Assembly (NCBI RefSeq): GCF_001294205.1
Contig: NZ_LAQT01000026.1
Coordinates: 1 to 64,000, forward strand
Length of the DNA: 64,000 nucleotides
Source of the DNA: Amantichitinum ursilacus
GTDB taxonomy: Bacteria; Pseudomonadota; Gammaproteobacteria; Burkholderiales; Chitinibacteraceae
Reading direction: 5' to 3'
In this document: piece by piece, positions 10,860 to 19,916 of the stretch
Layout of the letters: every line of letters starts with the position of its first letter
Numbering within the stretch: the first letter of the stretch is position 1
Position numbers and translations under genes: made by a program
The notes under the pieces: model-generated
The model's input: the letters and a program-made list of their open reading frames with translations, nothing else
Told to the model about the DNA's origin: nothing
The model's database searches: none

Positions 10860-12338
10860 TCAGCCCAGCGCCTTGGCAGCGCGCAGCGCGCCGTCTTCCA
10901 GCGCCAGCAACGCTTGCAGCAGATCAACGCGCAGCTGATCGGACTGCGCCAACTGCGGCGAGAAAATTTCGCTAACGCCCAGCAATTGCACCACCAGTTG
11001 ATCGGGCGCATTGCTGCAATCGGCCGCGATTTTGAGCAATCGCGGCGCAATCGGATCGCTTAGCTCAAAGCGCTGCCCGTGATCGCTAACACCCCACAAA
11101 CAGCGCATCCACGCCGCCACCGCCAGCAGATGCCGCCGCACTGGCAGCCCCGCCGCCAGCCGTTCCTGCAAAGTGCCCAACAAGCGTGGCGGCAATTTAA
11201 GACTGCCATCCATCGAGATTTGTGCAATGCGGTGTTTGAGCGCCGGATTGGCATAGCGCGCGAGGAGTTCATCACGGTAGGCCAGCACATCAAAGCCGGC
11301 GGGCATGCGCAACGTAGGCGCGATTTCCTCGGTCATCATGTTGCGGATCAGCGTGTAGATCGTCGGGTCGGCGATGGCCTGATCCACCGTTTCGAAACCA
11401 GCCAGCAAAGACAGATAGGCGATGGTGGAGTGCGTACCGTTCAGCATGCGCAGTTTGGCCAGTTCGTAGGGAATCACGTCGTCGGTGAGCGTTGCGCCCA
11501 CCTTTTCCCACGCCGGGCGGCCCTGCGCAAAGCGGTCTTCAATCACCCATTGATAAAAGCGCTCGCACGGTACCGGCCAGGCGTCAATTGCACCCAATGC
11601 CAACTCGGCTGCGGCACGATCAGCATCTGTGGTGGCAGGCGCGATACGGTCGACCATCGTGCACGGAAAACATACCTCGGCGGCAATCCAGGCAGCCAGT
11701 TCAGGATCGATCTGCGCGGCAAAGTCGATCACCACCTGGCGCAGCACACGACCGTTATGTGCGAGGTTATCGCACGACATCACGGTAAACGGCTGGGCCC
11801 GGCGCGCCCTCAAAGCCGCCACCAGTAAACCGGGCACGCTGCACGGTTGGTCCGGATGGGCCAGATCGTGCTGTACAGCAGGGTGCGTCAGATCAAGGCC
11901 CCCGGTGCGCGCGTCGTAGCAATAGCCTTTCTCGGTGACAGTGAGCGACACGATACGGGTGGCGGGGTCGCGCAGTCGCGCCATAACCGCCTCCGGTTCG
12001 CGCGGCAGCACCAGCACTTCGCGTATCGATTGCACCACCACCACTTGCTCGCCCGCCGCGTCGCGGATCAGCACGCTGTACAGATTTTCTTGCGGCGCTA
12101 GCGCCGCTTGCATGGCCGTGTCATCCAGCAGATTAACGCCGCAGATCGCCCAATCGCCGCCCGCCTTGTGCATGGCCATCTCGGTCAGCAACGCCTGATG
12201 CGCCCGATGAAAATTGCCGAGCCCCAAATGCACGATGCCGATGGCGGGGGCTTGCCGCCACGTGCCCAAGGTGTGTGCGTCGAGGCGGGGAAGCTGCGCG
12301 CGATCAAGGCGGGCTGCGGGTTTGCTGTGTTTGCTCAT
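10860..12338 (-). CDS. uxuB: Mannitol dehydrogenase-family oxidoreductase, probably D-mannonate oxidoreductase (fructuronate reductase)
   Basis: Expected to interconvert D-fructuronate and D-mannonate with NAD(H). The N-terminal nucleotide-binding region IGIVHLGLGNFHRAHQA and the C-terminal catalytic motif KLRMLNGTHS are typical of the long-chain mannitol/fructuronate/tagaturonate dehydrogenases; 492 aa fits. Substrate choice within the family cannot be read directly. I name it uxuB because it is divergent from manD, the next enzyme in the route, across a 145-bp shared promoter region. Tagaturonate reductase or mannitol dehydrogenase remain possible. AGGA lies 9 bases before the ATG. Confidence 0.85.
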   Translation of the reverse strand: MSKHSKPAARLDRAQLPRLDAHTLGTWRQAPAIGIVHLGLGNFHRAHQALLTEMAMHKAGGDWAICGVNLLDDTAMQAALAPQENLYSVLIRDAAGEQVVVVQSIREVLVLPREPEAVMARLRDPATRIVSLTVTEKGYCYDARTGGLDLTHPAVQHDLAHPDQPCSVPGLLVAALRARRAQPFTVMSCDNLAHNGRVLRQVVIDFAAQIDPELAAWIAAEVCFPCTMVDRIAPATTDADRAAAELALGAIDAWPVPCERFYQWVIEDRFAQGRPAWEKVGATLTDDVIPYELAKLRMLNGTHSTIAYLSLLAGFETVDQAIADPTIYTLIRNMMTEEIAPTLRMPAGFDVLAYRDELLARYANPALKHRIAQISMDGSLKLPPRLLGTLQERLAAGLPVRRHLLAVAAWMRCLWGVSDHGQRFELSDPIAPRLLKIAADCSNAPDQLVVQLLGVSEIFSPQLAQSDQLRVDLLQALLALEDGALRAAKALG

Positions 12339-12404
12339 AAGGCGAGTCCTGAAGAAGTGAGATCAAACCAATCGATGCCAACCACGGCACCGACCAGAAA
12401 AACT

Positions 12405-12433
12405 TTGAAAACATTCTTGTATGGTAGTATGTT
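12405..12433 (+). promoter_or_regulatory. Predicted manD promoter with embedded operator-like sequence
   Basis: TTGAAA (12405-12410), a 17-bp spacer and TATGTT (12428-12433) make a plausible sigma-70 promoter 50 bp before manD. The spacer and -10 box contain TTGTATGGTAGTATG (12417-12431), which could be bound by the GntR-family regulator encoded at the end of this cluster. The binding is inferred. Confidence 0.5.
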
Positions 12434-12483
12434 TCTGGCTTTGAGCAATAGCACTGATCGCTAGAAAGCGAAGGAGAAGCACC

Positions 12484-13695
12484 GTGAAAATCACCCATGC
12501 TGACGTCATCGTGTCCTGCCCGGGGCGCAACTTTGTCACGCTCAAGATCCGTACCGATTCGGGGCCTGATGGCATCGGCGACGCCACGCTCAACGGGCGC
12601 GAACTGGCGGTCGCCAGCTATTTGAAAGACCACATCTGCCCGCTGCTGATCGGCCGCGACCCATCGCGTATCGAGGACATCTGGCAGTACCTGTACAAAG
12701 GCGCGTACTGGCGGCGTGGGCCGGTGACGGTGTCGGCCATTGCCGCAGTCGATATGGCGTTGTGGGATATCAAAGGCAAACAAGCCGGACTGCCGCTGTA
12801 CCAGTTGCTGGGCGGGGCATCGCGCGAAGGCGTGATCGTGTACACGCATGCCAATGGCCGCGATATCGACGAAACGCTCGACCAGTACGCCGCCAAAAAG
12901 GAAGCCGGCTATAAGGCCATCCGCGTGCAATGCGGCATTCCGGGCATGAAGTCGGTGTACGGCGTTTCCAAAAGCAAAGACGCCGCCTATGAGCCCGCCA
13001 CCAAGGGCTGGTCCGAAGAACAATGCTGGTCGTCCGAAAAATATCTGAACTATGTGCCCAAGCTGTTTGAAGCCGTGCGCGAACGGTTTGGCTTTGACGA
13101 GCATCTGCTGCACGACGTGCATCACCGGCTGACGCCGATCGAGGCCGCGCGCCTGGGCAAAGCGCTGGAACCCTACAGCCTGTTCTGGCTGGAAGACCCC
13201 ACTCCCGCCGAAGACCAGGCCGCCTTCCGCCTGATCCGCCAGCACACCACCACGCCACTGGCCGTGGGCGAAGTGTTCAACAGCATCTGGGATTGCAAAC
13301 AGCTGATCGAAGAACAGCTGATTGATTACATCCGCACCACCGTCACCCATGCCGGGGGCATTACCCATCTGCGCCGAATCGCCGATCTGGCCGCGCTGTA
13401 TCAGGTACGCACTGGCAGCCATGGCCCTTCCGATCTATCGCCGGTGTGCATGGGCGCCGCGCTGCATTTCGATCTGTGGGTGCCCAACTTCGGCATGCAG
13501 GAATACATGGGTTATTCCGAGCAGATGCTCGAAGTCTTCCCGCACGCATGGCGCTTTGATAACGGCTTTATGCACCCGGGCGATGCACCCGGCCTCGGCG
13601 TGGAAATCGACGAAAAACTGGCCGCCCGCTATCCCTACGAACCTGCCTATCTGCCGGTGGCACGTCTGGAAGACGGCACCTTGTGCAGCTGGTAA
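12484..13695 (+). CDS. manD: D-mannonate dehydratase (enolase superfamily, ManD/RspA type)
   Basis: It dehydrates D-mannonate to 2-keto-3-deoxy-D-gluconate. The 403-aa sequence follows the ManD family closely: [11 protein letters not shown] at the N-terminus, YWRRGPVT in the capping loop, metal ligands Asp211 (HDVHHR), Glu237 (LEDPTP) and Glu263 (VGEVFN), with His213 and Tyr159 in the expected acid/base positions. The C-terminus [13 protein letters not shown] is also diagnostic. Some RspA proteins have low activity, but these residues suggest a real dehydratase. AAGGAG lies 8 bases upstream. It is the first gene of a manD-rspB-MFS-gntR unit. Confidence 0.95.
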   Translation: MKITHADVIVSCPGRNFVTLKIRTDSGPDGIGDATLNGRELAVASYLKDHICPLLIGRDPSRIEDIWQYLYKGAYWRRGPVTVSAIAAVDMALWDIKGKQAGLPLYQLLGGASREGVIVYTHANGRDIDETLDQYAAKKEAGYKAIRVQCGIPGMKSVYGVSKSKDAAYEPATKGWSEEQCWSSEKYLNYVPKLFEAVRERFGFDEHLLHDVHHRLTPIEAARLGKALEPYSLFWLEDPTPAEDQAAFRLIRQHTTTPLAVGEVFNSIWDCKQLIEEQLIDYIRTTVTHAGGITHLRRIADLAALYQVRTGSHGPSDLSPVCMGAALHFDLWVPNFGMQEYMGYSEQMLEVFPHAWRFDNGFMHPGDAPGLGVEIDEKLAARYPYEPAYLPVARLEDGTLCSW

Positions 13696-13734
13696 GCGCG
13701 CTATGTGCCGATCGCTTTTATCAGGAGACCTTCA

Positions 13735-14748
13735 ATGAAATCAGTCGTAATTGAAAAGCCGGGCGTACTGCGCATCGCCGAACGCGAACGCCCGCAGCCC
13801 GGTGCCGGCGAAGTCCGCGTCAAAGTGGTGGCCGCAGGTATTTGCGGCTCGGATGTGCATATTTTTCATGGCAATAACCCGTTTGCGCGTTACCCGCGCG
13901 TTATCGGGCATGAGTTCAGCGGGATTATCGACGCCGTGGGTGAAGGTGTAGACCCCGCACGCATCGGCACACGGGTTGCCGTCGACCCGGTAGTGAGCTG
14001 TGGCCACTGCTATCCGTGTTCCATCGGCAAGCCCAACGTCTGCACCACCCTGCAGGTGATCGGCGTGCATCTGGACGGTGGCTTTAGCGAATACGCCGTC
14101 GCGCCATCGCGCAATGCCTATCCCCTGCCCGACTGCATCGGCGATGACGTCGCGCCGATGATCGAGCCGTTTACGATTGCCGCCAATATCTGCGGCCATC
14201 TCAAGCCCAGGCCCGACGATATCGCGTTGATCTATGGCGCCGGGCCAATGGGGTTGACGGTCATCCAGGCGCTCAAAGGCGTGTATGGCGTTAAACAGGT
14301 CATCGTGGCCGACCGTTTGCCCAGCCGGCTTAAGCTGGCAGACGCCAGCGGCGCCGATTTGCTGATCGATAGCAGCGTTACGCCGTTGCCAGAAGAACTG
14401 ACGCGCCTGCAGATCAAGCCCACCCTGATTGTCGACGCCGCATGCCACCCCGCCATTCTGCAAGAAGCCGCCCTGCTGGCCTCGCCCGCCGCCCGCATCG
14501 GCCTGATGGGTTTCTCGGCCGAGCCCAGCAGCATTACGCAGCAATCGCTGACCAGCAAAGAGTTGTCGATCTTCACCTCGCGCCTTAACAGCGCCCGTTT
14601 TCCCGAAGTGATCGGCTGGTTTGAACGCGGCCAGGTGCAACCGGCCACGCTGATTACCCATGCCTTTGATCTGGAAGAGGTGGAGAAAGGTTTGCATCTG
14701 TTTGAGCACGATGCCGCCGCGTGCTGCAAGGTGGTTTTGCGTTTCTGA
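13735..14748 (+). CDS. rspB: Zinc-dependent alcohol dehydrogenase, RspB/L-gulonate or L-galactonate dehydrogenase type
   Basis: This medium-chain dehydrogenase probably oxidises a sugar acid such as L-gulonate to fructuronate, feeding UxuB and ManD; the substrate is inferred from context. The catalytic zinc site is Cys37 with the GHE motif near residue 58, and the structural zinc cysteines are Cys89, Cys92, Cys95 and Cys103. The coenzyme motif is GAGPMG. I start at the ATG at 13735, with AGGAG 8 bases before it (337 aa); ten extra upstream codons have no family similarity. The rspA-rspB order matches the E. coli rspAB pair. Confidence 0.85.
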   Translation: MKSVVIEKPGVLRIAERERPQPGAGEVRVKVVAAGICGSDVHIFHGNNPFARYPRVIGHEFSGIIDAVGEGVDPARIGTRVAVDPVVSCGHCYPCSIGKPNVCTTLQVIGVHLDGGFSEYAVAPSRNAYPLPDCIGDDVAPMIEPFTIAANICGHLKPRPDDIALIYGAGPMGLTVIQALKGVYGVKQVIVADRLPSRLKLADASGADLLIDSSVTPLPEELTRLQIKPTLIVDAACHPAILQEAALLASPAARIGLMGFSAEPSSITQQSLTSKELSIFTSRLNSARFPEVIGWFERGQVQPATLITHAFDLEEVEKGLHLFEHDAAACCKVVLRF

Positions 14749-14846
14749 TCCGCCCTCTTCGCCTTATCCAACTATACCGGCGGGCAAAGTACCCGCCGCC
14801 AGCGCCCTGGAGTACGACCTCAAACCCTCCTCTGGATGGACGCAAT

Positions 14847-16148
14847 ATGATCAAGAATCTGCGCTGGACCCTGGTACTACTGCTATTCCTCGTGTACATG
14901 ATCAATTATCTGGACCGGGTGGCGTTGTCGCTCACCGTGCCGTTGATCGAACATGATCTGCAACTGAACGCGCAGCAGTTTGGCGTGATCTTTGGCAGCT
15001 TTTTCTTTGGTTATGCCATTTTCAATTTTATCGGCGGCCTGGCGGTCGATCGCTTCGGGCCCAAAGTGGTGATGGGCCTGGCGGTGGTGTTCTGGTCGAT
15101 CTTCTGCGGGCTGACCGCGGTGGCAACCGGCTTTTATTCGATGCTGATCTTGCGGGTGCTGTTCGGTATGGCCGAGGGGCCGATCTGCAGTTCGGCCAAC
15201 AAGATGATCAATGGCTGGTTTCCACGCCGCAGAGCCGCCACCGCGATGGGCATCCTGAGCGCGGGCTCACCCTTGGGTGGTGCCGTGGCAGGCCCGATTG
15301 TGGGCGCATTGGCGGTGGCCCTGGGCTGGCGGCAAGCGTTTGTGGTGATCTGCGCTATCGGCCTGGTCTGGGCGGTCATCTGGTTTATCGTGGCGGCCAA
15401 CAAACCGGCTGAAAGCAAATACGTTACCGCACGAGAACGCGAACTGATCGAAACGCTGAAAGCCAGCGACCCCGCTACACCGCAAGCCACGTCAGCCAGC
15501 GATGGGCTGCTGCATTACCTCAAGCAGCCTGTCATCATGGCCACGGCTTTTGCCTTCTTTTGCTACAACTACATCCTGTTTTTCTTTCTGTCGTGGTTCC
15601 CCACTTATCTGGTGCAGGCGCACGGTCTGAACATCAAACAAATGAGCCTGACCACGGTCATTCCCTGGGTAGTCGGCTTTGTCGGCCTGGCCCTGGGCGG
15701 CGTGATTTCGGATGCCATCCTGCGCTGGACAGGCAAATCGCTGCTGTCACGCAAGATTGTGCTGACCACCTGCCTGGGCGCGGCGGCCCTCTGCGTGGCG
15801 TTGGCAGGCAATATCGCCAGCGTGGTGCCCGCCGTGGCCATGATGTCGGTGTCGATCTTCTTTTTGTATGTCACCGGTTCGATCTACTGGGCGATCATCC
15901 AGGACGTGGTGCACCCGGCACGTGTGGGTAGCGTCAGTGGCTTTGTCCATCTGGTTGGCAGCGTGTCGGGCATTGTCGGCCCCATCGTCACCGGCACGAT
16001 TGTGCAGAACACCGGCAAGTTTGATAGCGCCTTCATTCTGGCGGGTGCAGTGGCGGCCACGGGGGCAATCTGGGTGCTGTTTGCGCTTAAAGACCCGCGC
16101 AAGCCCGAGGGCCCGAAGACCGTCGATCTGCAATCCGCCGCCTTGTAG
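14847..16148 (+). CDS. MFS transporter, anion:cation symporter family (hexuronate/aldonate type)
   Basis: Predicted proton-coupled inner-membrane importer for the sugar acid degraded by the flanking enzymes. It has about 12 hydrophobic segments. The N-terminal MINYLDRVALSLTVPLI and the loop DRFGPK between helices 2 and 3 are typical of the ExuT/GudP/tartrate-permease group. I start at the ATG at 14847 (433 aa), which gives the normal N-terminus just before helix 1; the longer in-frame ORF would add 42 unrelated residues. It sits about 100 bp after rspB and before the regulator gene. Exact substrate unknown. Confidence 0.87.
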   Translation: MIKNLRWTLVLLLFLVYMINYLDRVALSLTVPLIEHDLQLNAQQFGVIFGSFFFGYAIFNFIGGLAVDRFGPKVVMGLAVVFWSIFCGLTAVATGFYSMLILRVLFGMAEGPICSSANKMINGWFPRRRAATAMGILSAGSPLGGAVAGPIVGALAVALGWRQAFVVICAIGLVWAVIWFIVAANKPAESKYVTARERELIETLKASDPATPQATSASDGLLHYLKQPVIMATAFAFFCYNYILFFFLSWFPTYLVQAHGLNIKQMSLTTVIPWVVGFVGLALGGVISDAILRWTGKSLLSRKIVLTTCLGAAALCVALAGNIASVVPAVAMMSVSIFFLYVTGSIYWAIIQDVVHPARVGSVSGFVHLVGSVSGIVGPIVTGTIVQNTGKFDSAFILAGAVAATGAIWVLFALKDPRKPEGPKTVDLQSAAL

Positions 16149-16195
16149 GCAAGGCACGGCCCGGCATACACTGCCAATGATTCTGATATAGAAAG

Positions 16196-16223
16196 CGGCC
16201 AGGTCATCCGATCTGGCCGTTCA
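16196..16223 (+). terminator. Hairpin between the transporter and gntR genes
   Basis: CGGCCAG and CTGGCCG form a 7-bp stem with a 10-base loop, followed by a weak T-containing tail (TTCACCTTTT). It may attenuate read-through into the regulator gene 15 bp on. Confidence 0.5.
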
Positions 16224-16238
16224 CCTTTTAGATCATTC

Positions 16239-16961
16239 ATGGCCAGCCCTCGCAAAACCCAGCCTCTGCCGCCGTCACTGGCGCAATCCAGTTCGCACGA
16301 TGACGACTACCTGCCCGTCAATCAGCGCGTTTTTAAAGCGCTGCGCAGTGCAATCATCAATTGCACGCTGCCACCCGGTACGCCGTTATCCGAAACCGAT
16401 GTCTCGACGATGTTCGAAGTCTCGCGCCAACCCGTGCGCGAATCGTTTATCAAACTGGGAGAGGCAGGCCTGGTGCGCGTGTTGCCGCAGCGTGGCACCT
16501 TTGTGCGCAAGATTTCGGCCAAAGAAGTGCTGGATGCACGCTTTATTCGCGAGGCAATCGAAACCGCAGTGATACGTCAGGCCGCCCAGCGCATCACGCC
16601 CGAAACGCTCAGCTGGCTGGCGCATAACCTGCAATTGCAAACGCTGGCGTGCGAGCGCAAAGACATGCCAGAGTTTTTAACGCTGGACGACGCATTCCAC
16701 GCCGCGCTGGCCACCAGCATCGATTGCCCCAAGGCCTGGGACAATATCGAGCAACTTAAAGCGCATATGGATCGCGTGCGCTATCTGACGCTGGACCACA
16801 TTTCGCCGATGCAAGACCTGGTGGTGCAGCACCAGCAAATCCTGACCGCGCTTAGCAAGCACGATGCCGATGCGGCCAGCCTCGCCATTCAAGAACATCT
16901 GGGCCAATTAACCGAAACGCTGACGCAAGTTGAAGCCCAGCATCCAGATTGGTTTGAATAA
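16239..16961 (+). CDS. GntR-family (FadR/FCD) transcriptional regulator, RspR-like
   Basis: Likely local repressor of the manD cluster. Residues about 25-95 form a winged helix-turn-helix: GTPLSETDVSTMFEVSRQPVRESFIKLGEAGLVRVLPQRGTFV. The all-helical FCD effector domain (about 100-225) carries acidic and His metal-ligand candidates in DDAFHAAL and the late histidine in QEHLGQL, as in sugar-acid-binding family members. In E. coli the FCD regulator RspR controls rspAB, which supports this assignment. Its 3' end is convergent with prfA, 18 bp away. Confidence 0.88.
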   Translation: MASPRKTQPLPPSLAQSSSHDDDYLPVNQRVFKALRSAIINCTLPPGTPLSETDVSTMFEVSRQPVRESFIKLGEAGLVRVLPQRGTFVRKISAKEVLDARFIREAIETAVIRQAAQRITPETLSWLAHNLQLQTLACERKDMPEFLTLDDAFHAALATSIDCPKAWDNIEQLKAHMDRVRYLTLDHISPMQDLVVQHQQILTALSKHDADAASLAIQEHLGQLTETLTQVEAQHPDWFE

Positions 16962-16985
16962 GCGGCCATCGCCGCACGCTTATTC
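16956..16985. terminator. Inverted repeat across two convergent stop codons
   Basis: GAATAAGCG and CGCTTATTC are perfect 9-bp arms around 12 bases. The arms contain the stop codons of the gntR gene (plus) and prfA (minus). It lacks a clear T run, so terminator activity is uncertain. Confidence 0.35.
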
Positions 16986-18056
16986 GCCCAGCTGTGCCAG
17001 CAATTCCGCTTGCTGCTCGTTCACCAGCGCCTGGGTCAACTCTTCCAGATCGCCATCCATAATTGCGTCAAGCTTGTACAAAGTCAGGTTAATGCGGTGG
17101 TCCGTCATGCGGCCTTGCGGAAAGTTGTAGGTACGAATCCGCTCGCTGCGATCGCCGCTGCCCACCAGGCTTTTCCGCGTAGCGGCTTCTTTGGCATGCC
17201 GTTCGCGGTCTTGCGCGTCCTTGATCCGCGCGGCCAGCACCGCCAAAGCACGCGCCTTGTTTTTATGCTGGCTGCGGTCGTCCTGACACTCCACCACAAT
17301 GCCGGTGGGCAAGTGCGTCACCCGCACGGCCGAATCGGTTTTGTTGATGTGCTGGCCGCCCGCACCCGAAGCGCGGAAGGTGTCGATGCGCAGCTCGGAC
17401 GGGTTAATGTTGATTTCTTCGGCCTCATCCGCTTCCGGCATCACCGCCACGGTACATGCTGAAGTATGGATACGGCCTTGGGTTTCGGTGGCCGGCACGC
17501 GCTGCACGCGGTGGCCACCCGATTCAAACTTGAGCCGCGAATACGCGCCAAAGCCGACCACGCGCGCAATCACTTCTTTGTAACCGCCCAGATCGGATTC
17601 GCTGGCCGACATGATCTCCACCTGCCAACGATTACGCTCGGCATACCGGCTGTACATGCGAAACAGATCCGCCGCAAACAAAGCCGATTCATCGCCCCCC
17701 GTACCAGCGCGGATTTCCAGAAAGATATTGCGTTCGTCGTTGGGGTCTTTCGGCAGCAGCGCTTTCTGCAATTCAATTTCCAGCGCTTCGATACGCGCCT
17801 TGCCGTCGGCCAGTTCTTCTTCAGCCAGTGCTTTCATGTCAGGGTCAGACAGCAGTTCTTGCGCAGTGGCAATGTCGGCTTCGGCTTGGCGAAACTGCAT
17901 ATACAGCGCCACCACGGGCTCCAGCTCGGCGTGCTCACGCGTCAGCTTGCGATACTGGTTCATGTCGCGCGTGGCGTCTTCGGTCGCCAGCAGGCCGCCC
18001 ACTTCTTCAAGTCGGTCGGCCAGTTGCGCCAGGCGCGCGGCAATAGAGGGTTTCAT
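16980..18056 (-). CDS. prfA: Peptide chain release factor 1
   Basis: It recognises UAA and UAG in the ribosomal A site and triggers peptide release. The tripeptide anticodon PAT (188-190, in [17 protein letters not shown]) identifies RF1 rather than RF2, which has SPF. The catalytic GGQ is at 233-235, and its Gln is the usual PrmC methylation site. The length of 358 aa is normal. The start overlaps the stop of the upstream acetyltransferase gene as ATGA, so translation is probably coupled in a hemA-acetyltransferase-prfA operon. The hemA-prfA pairing is widespread in proteobacteria. Confidence 0.98.
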   Translation of the reverse strand: MKPSIAARLAQLADRLEEVGGLLATEDATRDMNQYRKLTREHAELEPVVALYMQFRQAEADIATAQELLSDPDMKALAEEELADGKARIEALEIELQKALLPKDPNDERNIFLEIRAGTGGDESALFAADLFRMYSRYAERNRWQVEIMSASESDLGGYKEVIARVVGFGAYSRLKFESGGHRVQRVPATETQGRIHTSACTVAVMPEADEAEEININPSELRIDTFRASGAGGQHINKTDSAVRVTHLPTGIVVECQDDRSQHKNKARALAVLAARIKDAQDRERHAKEAATRKSLVGSGDRSERIRTYNFPQGRMTDHRINLTLYKLDAIMDGDLEELTQALVNEQQAELLAQLGE

Positions 18057-18508
18057 CGTTTGTAGACGTCCGGGTTAAGCCGTTCCAGATAGCGCTCGGG
18101 ACGGGCCGCGGGCGTCCAGCCAAATTGCTGGTACAGCCCGTGGGCATCGGCGGTGAACAACATCCAGCGCCGCAAGGATTGCAGATCGGGATGCGCATGG
18201 ATGCAGGTCAGCAACCATTTCGACAAACCGCGACCGCGATATTCAGTATCAATAAACACATCGCCCAGATAGGCAATGGTGGCGCCATCGCTGATCACGC
18301 GCGCAAAGCCAACCATGCGCGCGCCGTCATATACGCCAAAGCACAAAGCGCCCTCGACCGAGCGGCGAAAGACCTCCACCGGCATGCCTGCGGCCCAATA
18401 GGACTGGCGGCCAATGAAGTCATAAGCGGTATCAAAATCCAGACGCGCAGGGTCGGTGTCGACCTCAAACGCGCCCTGTTGCCAACGGGCGGTCTGAAAA
18501 TGGGACAT
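18053..18508 (-). CDS. GNAT-family N-acetyltransferase
   Basis: Predicted acetyl-CoA-dependent acetyltransferase of about 151 aa; the acceptor is unknown. The acetyl-CoA-binding motif A is [15 protein letters not shown] (Arg/Gly-rich loop), preceded by the beta-4 strand AYLGDVF. The C-terminal [19 protein letters not shown] fits the small YdgE/ElaA-like GNATs. I start at the ATG at 18508, with GAGGA 8-9 bases before it; a TTG lies immediately upstream. It is inserted between hemA and prfA, so it may act on the translation apparatus, but this is only a positional hint. Confidence 0.85.
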   Translation of the reverse strand: MSHFQTARWQQGAFEVDTDPARLDFDTAYDFIGRQSYWAAGMPVEVFRRSVEGALCFGVYDGARMVGFARVISDGATIAYLGDVFIDTEYRGRGLSKWLLTCIHAHPDLQSLRRWMLFTADAHGLYQQFGWTPAARPERYLERLNPDVYKR

Positions 18509-18513
18509 CAAGG

Positions 18514-19767
18514 CTATTCCTCGTCGTGCAGGCGGAAAAGACGGCGGGTGGCCGCAACCAGCGCGGCTTGTTCGTTGCCGGTGGCGGCATTCAAGGAAGC
18601 GAGTGGCGCGTGCAGAAACTTGGCCGATAACTGGGCCGTCAGCTTTTCCAGCACGTCTTCGGGGTCATCGCCAGCGGCCAGACGCTTGCGCGCGCGCGCC
18701 AGTTCGTTGCGGGCGGTGCGCTCCGCGTGATCGCGCAGATCGCGGATCGTCGGCACCAGTTCGCGGCTGGTGACCCAATGCGCAAATTCATCCACATGCT
18801 CGGCGATCAGGCCCTCGGCAGCCACCACCTCACCCTGGCGCGATTGCACGCCCTGGCGCACCACTTCGTGCAGATCATCGACGGTATAGAGATACACATC
18901 GGCCAGCGCAGCGGCTTCGGGCTCCACATCGCGCGGCACGGCCAGATCGACAATAAACAGCGGGCGACGTTTGCGCAGCTTGATGGCACGCTCGATCATG
19001 CCCTTGCCAATCACCGGCAGCGGCGACGCGGTCGAGGTGACGATGATGTCGAATTCATGCAGGCGCTCGGACAGCTCGGTCAGCACCATCGCTTCGCCGC
19101 CGTGCTCGGCCGCCAGCTTCTGGCCGCGCTCCAGCGTCCGGTTGGCCACCGCGACCTTGCGCGGATTCTGCGCACAGAAATGCGTGGCGCACAGTTCGAT
19201 CATTTCGCCCGCGCCCACAAACAGCACGCTGCAATCGGCCACTTTCGGGAAAATCCGCTCCGCCAATCGCACGCCTGCCGCCGCCATCGACACCGAAGCG
19301 GAGCCGATTTTAGTGTGACTGCGCACATCTTTGGCCACCTGAAACGCGCGCTGGAACAAGCCGTTGAGCAGCACGCCCATGCTGCCGCTTTCGCGCGCAA
19401 CGCGTTCGGCGTCTTTCATCTGGCCCAGAATCTGGGTTTCGCCCAGCACCATCGAATCCAGCCCGGCCGCCACGCGAAAAGTATGGCGCGCCGCCGCTTC
19501 CCCGCTGTGTACATACAGATACTGGCCGACTTCTTCGGCTTTCCGGCCGCGGCTGTGCGCAAACCAGTCCAGCAACGCGCGCATGTCACGGGCGTTGCAA
19601 TACAGTTCGGTACGATTACAGGTGGAGATAATGGCGGCTTCAGACACGCCCGGCTGAGCGATCAGGCCAGGCAGCGCGGCCTGCAGTTCGTCTGGCGAGA
19701 ACGCAAGCCGCTCCCGCACAGCAAGCGGTGCGGTTTCGTGATTGACGCCGAGTACGAGCAGGTTCAT
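18514..19767 (-). CDS. hemA: Glutamyl-tRNA reductase
   Basis: It reduces glutamyl-tRNA(Glu) to glutamate-1-semialdehyde with NADPH, the first committed step of C5 heme synthesis. The nucleophile Cys50 lies in the signature STCNRTE, and VAAGLDSMVLGETQILGQ is fully conserved. The NADPH domain begins with VLFVGAGEMIE. The C-terminal helical dimerisation domain follows; total 417 aa is typical. It is the first gene of the operon with the acetyltransferase and prfA. Confidence 0.98.
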   Translation of the reverse strand: MNLLVLGVNHETAPLAVRERLAFSPDELQAALPGLIAQPGVSEAAIISTCNRTELYCNARDMRALLDWFAHSRGRKAEEVGQYLYVHSGEAAARHTFRVAAGLDSMVLGETQILGQMKDAERVARESGSMGVLLNGLFQRAFQVAKDVRSHTKIGSASVSMAAAGVRLAERIFPKVADCSVLFVGAGEMIELCATHFCAQNPRKVAVANRTLERGQKLAAEHGGEAMVLTELSERLHEFDIIVTSTASPLPVIGKGMIERAIKLRKRRPLFIVDLAVPRDVEPEAAALADVYLYTVDDLHEVVRQGVQSRQGEVVAAEGLIAEHVDEFAHWVTSRELVPTIRDLRDHAERTARNELARARKRLAAGDDPEDVLEKLTAQLSAKFLHAPLASLNAATGNEQAALVAATRRLFRLHDEE

Positions 19768-19860
19768 CGCTGGAAAGACGATAGAAAAGCCGCCGATTAT
19801 AACGTGTTATCAGGGACTTTGCTTACAAGGGATGGCCGAGCGGCCAGTTTTGAAGCAGTA

Positions 19861-19896
19861 AACAAAAACGCCCTCCGCAGTCTATGCCGGAGGGCG
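19861..19896 (-). terminator. Terminator of the sugar ABC transporter operon
   Basis: On the minus strand a 9-bp stem (CGCCCTCCG with CGGAGGGCG) is followed by TTTTTGTT. It lies 20 bp after the last permease gene, between it and hemA. Confidence 0.85.
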
Positions 19897-19916
19897 CTGA
19901 TCCTGGGGCGGCCGTG

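Noticed and set aside
12411-12431. Perfect UxuR/ExuR-type operator upstream of manD
   Set aside because: TTGTATGGTAGTATG is not a clean palindrome and does not match the enterobacterial TGGTATACCA-type site, so I list it only as operator-like.
12304-13422. 372-codon minus-strand frame opposite manD
   Set aside because: It mirrors the ManD coding frame, has no recognisable domain and no ribosome site.
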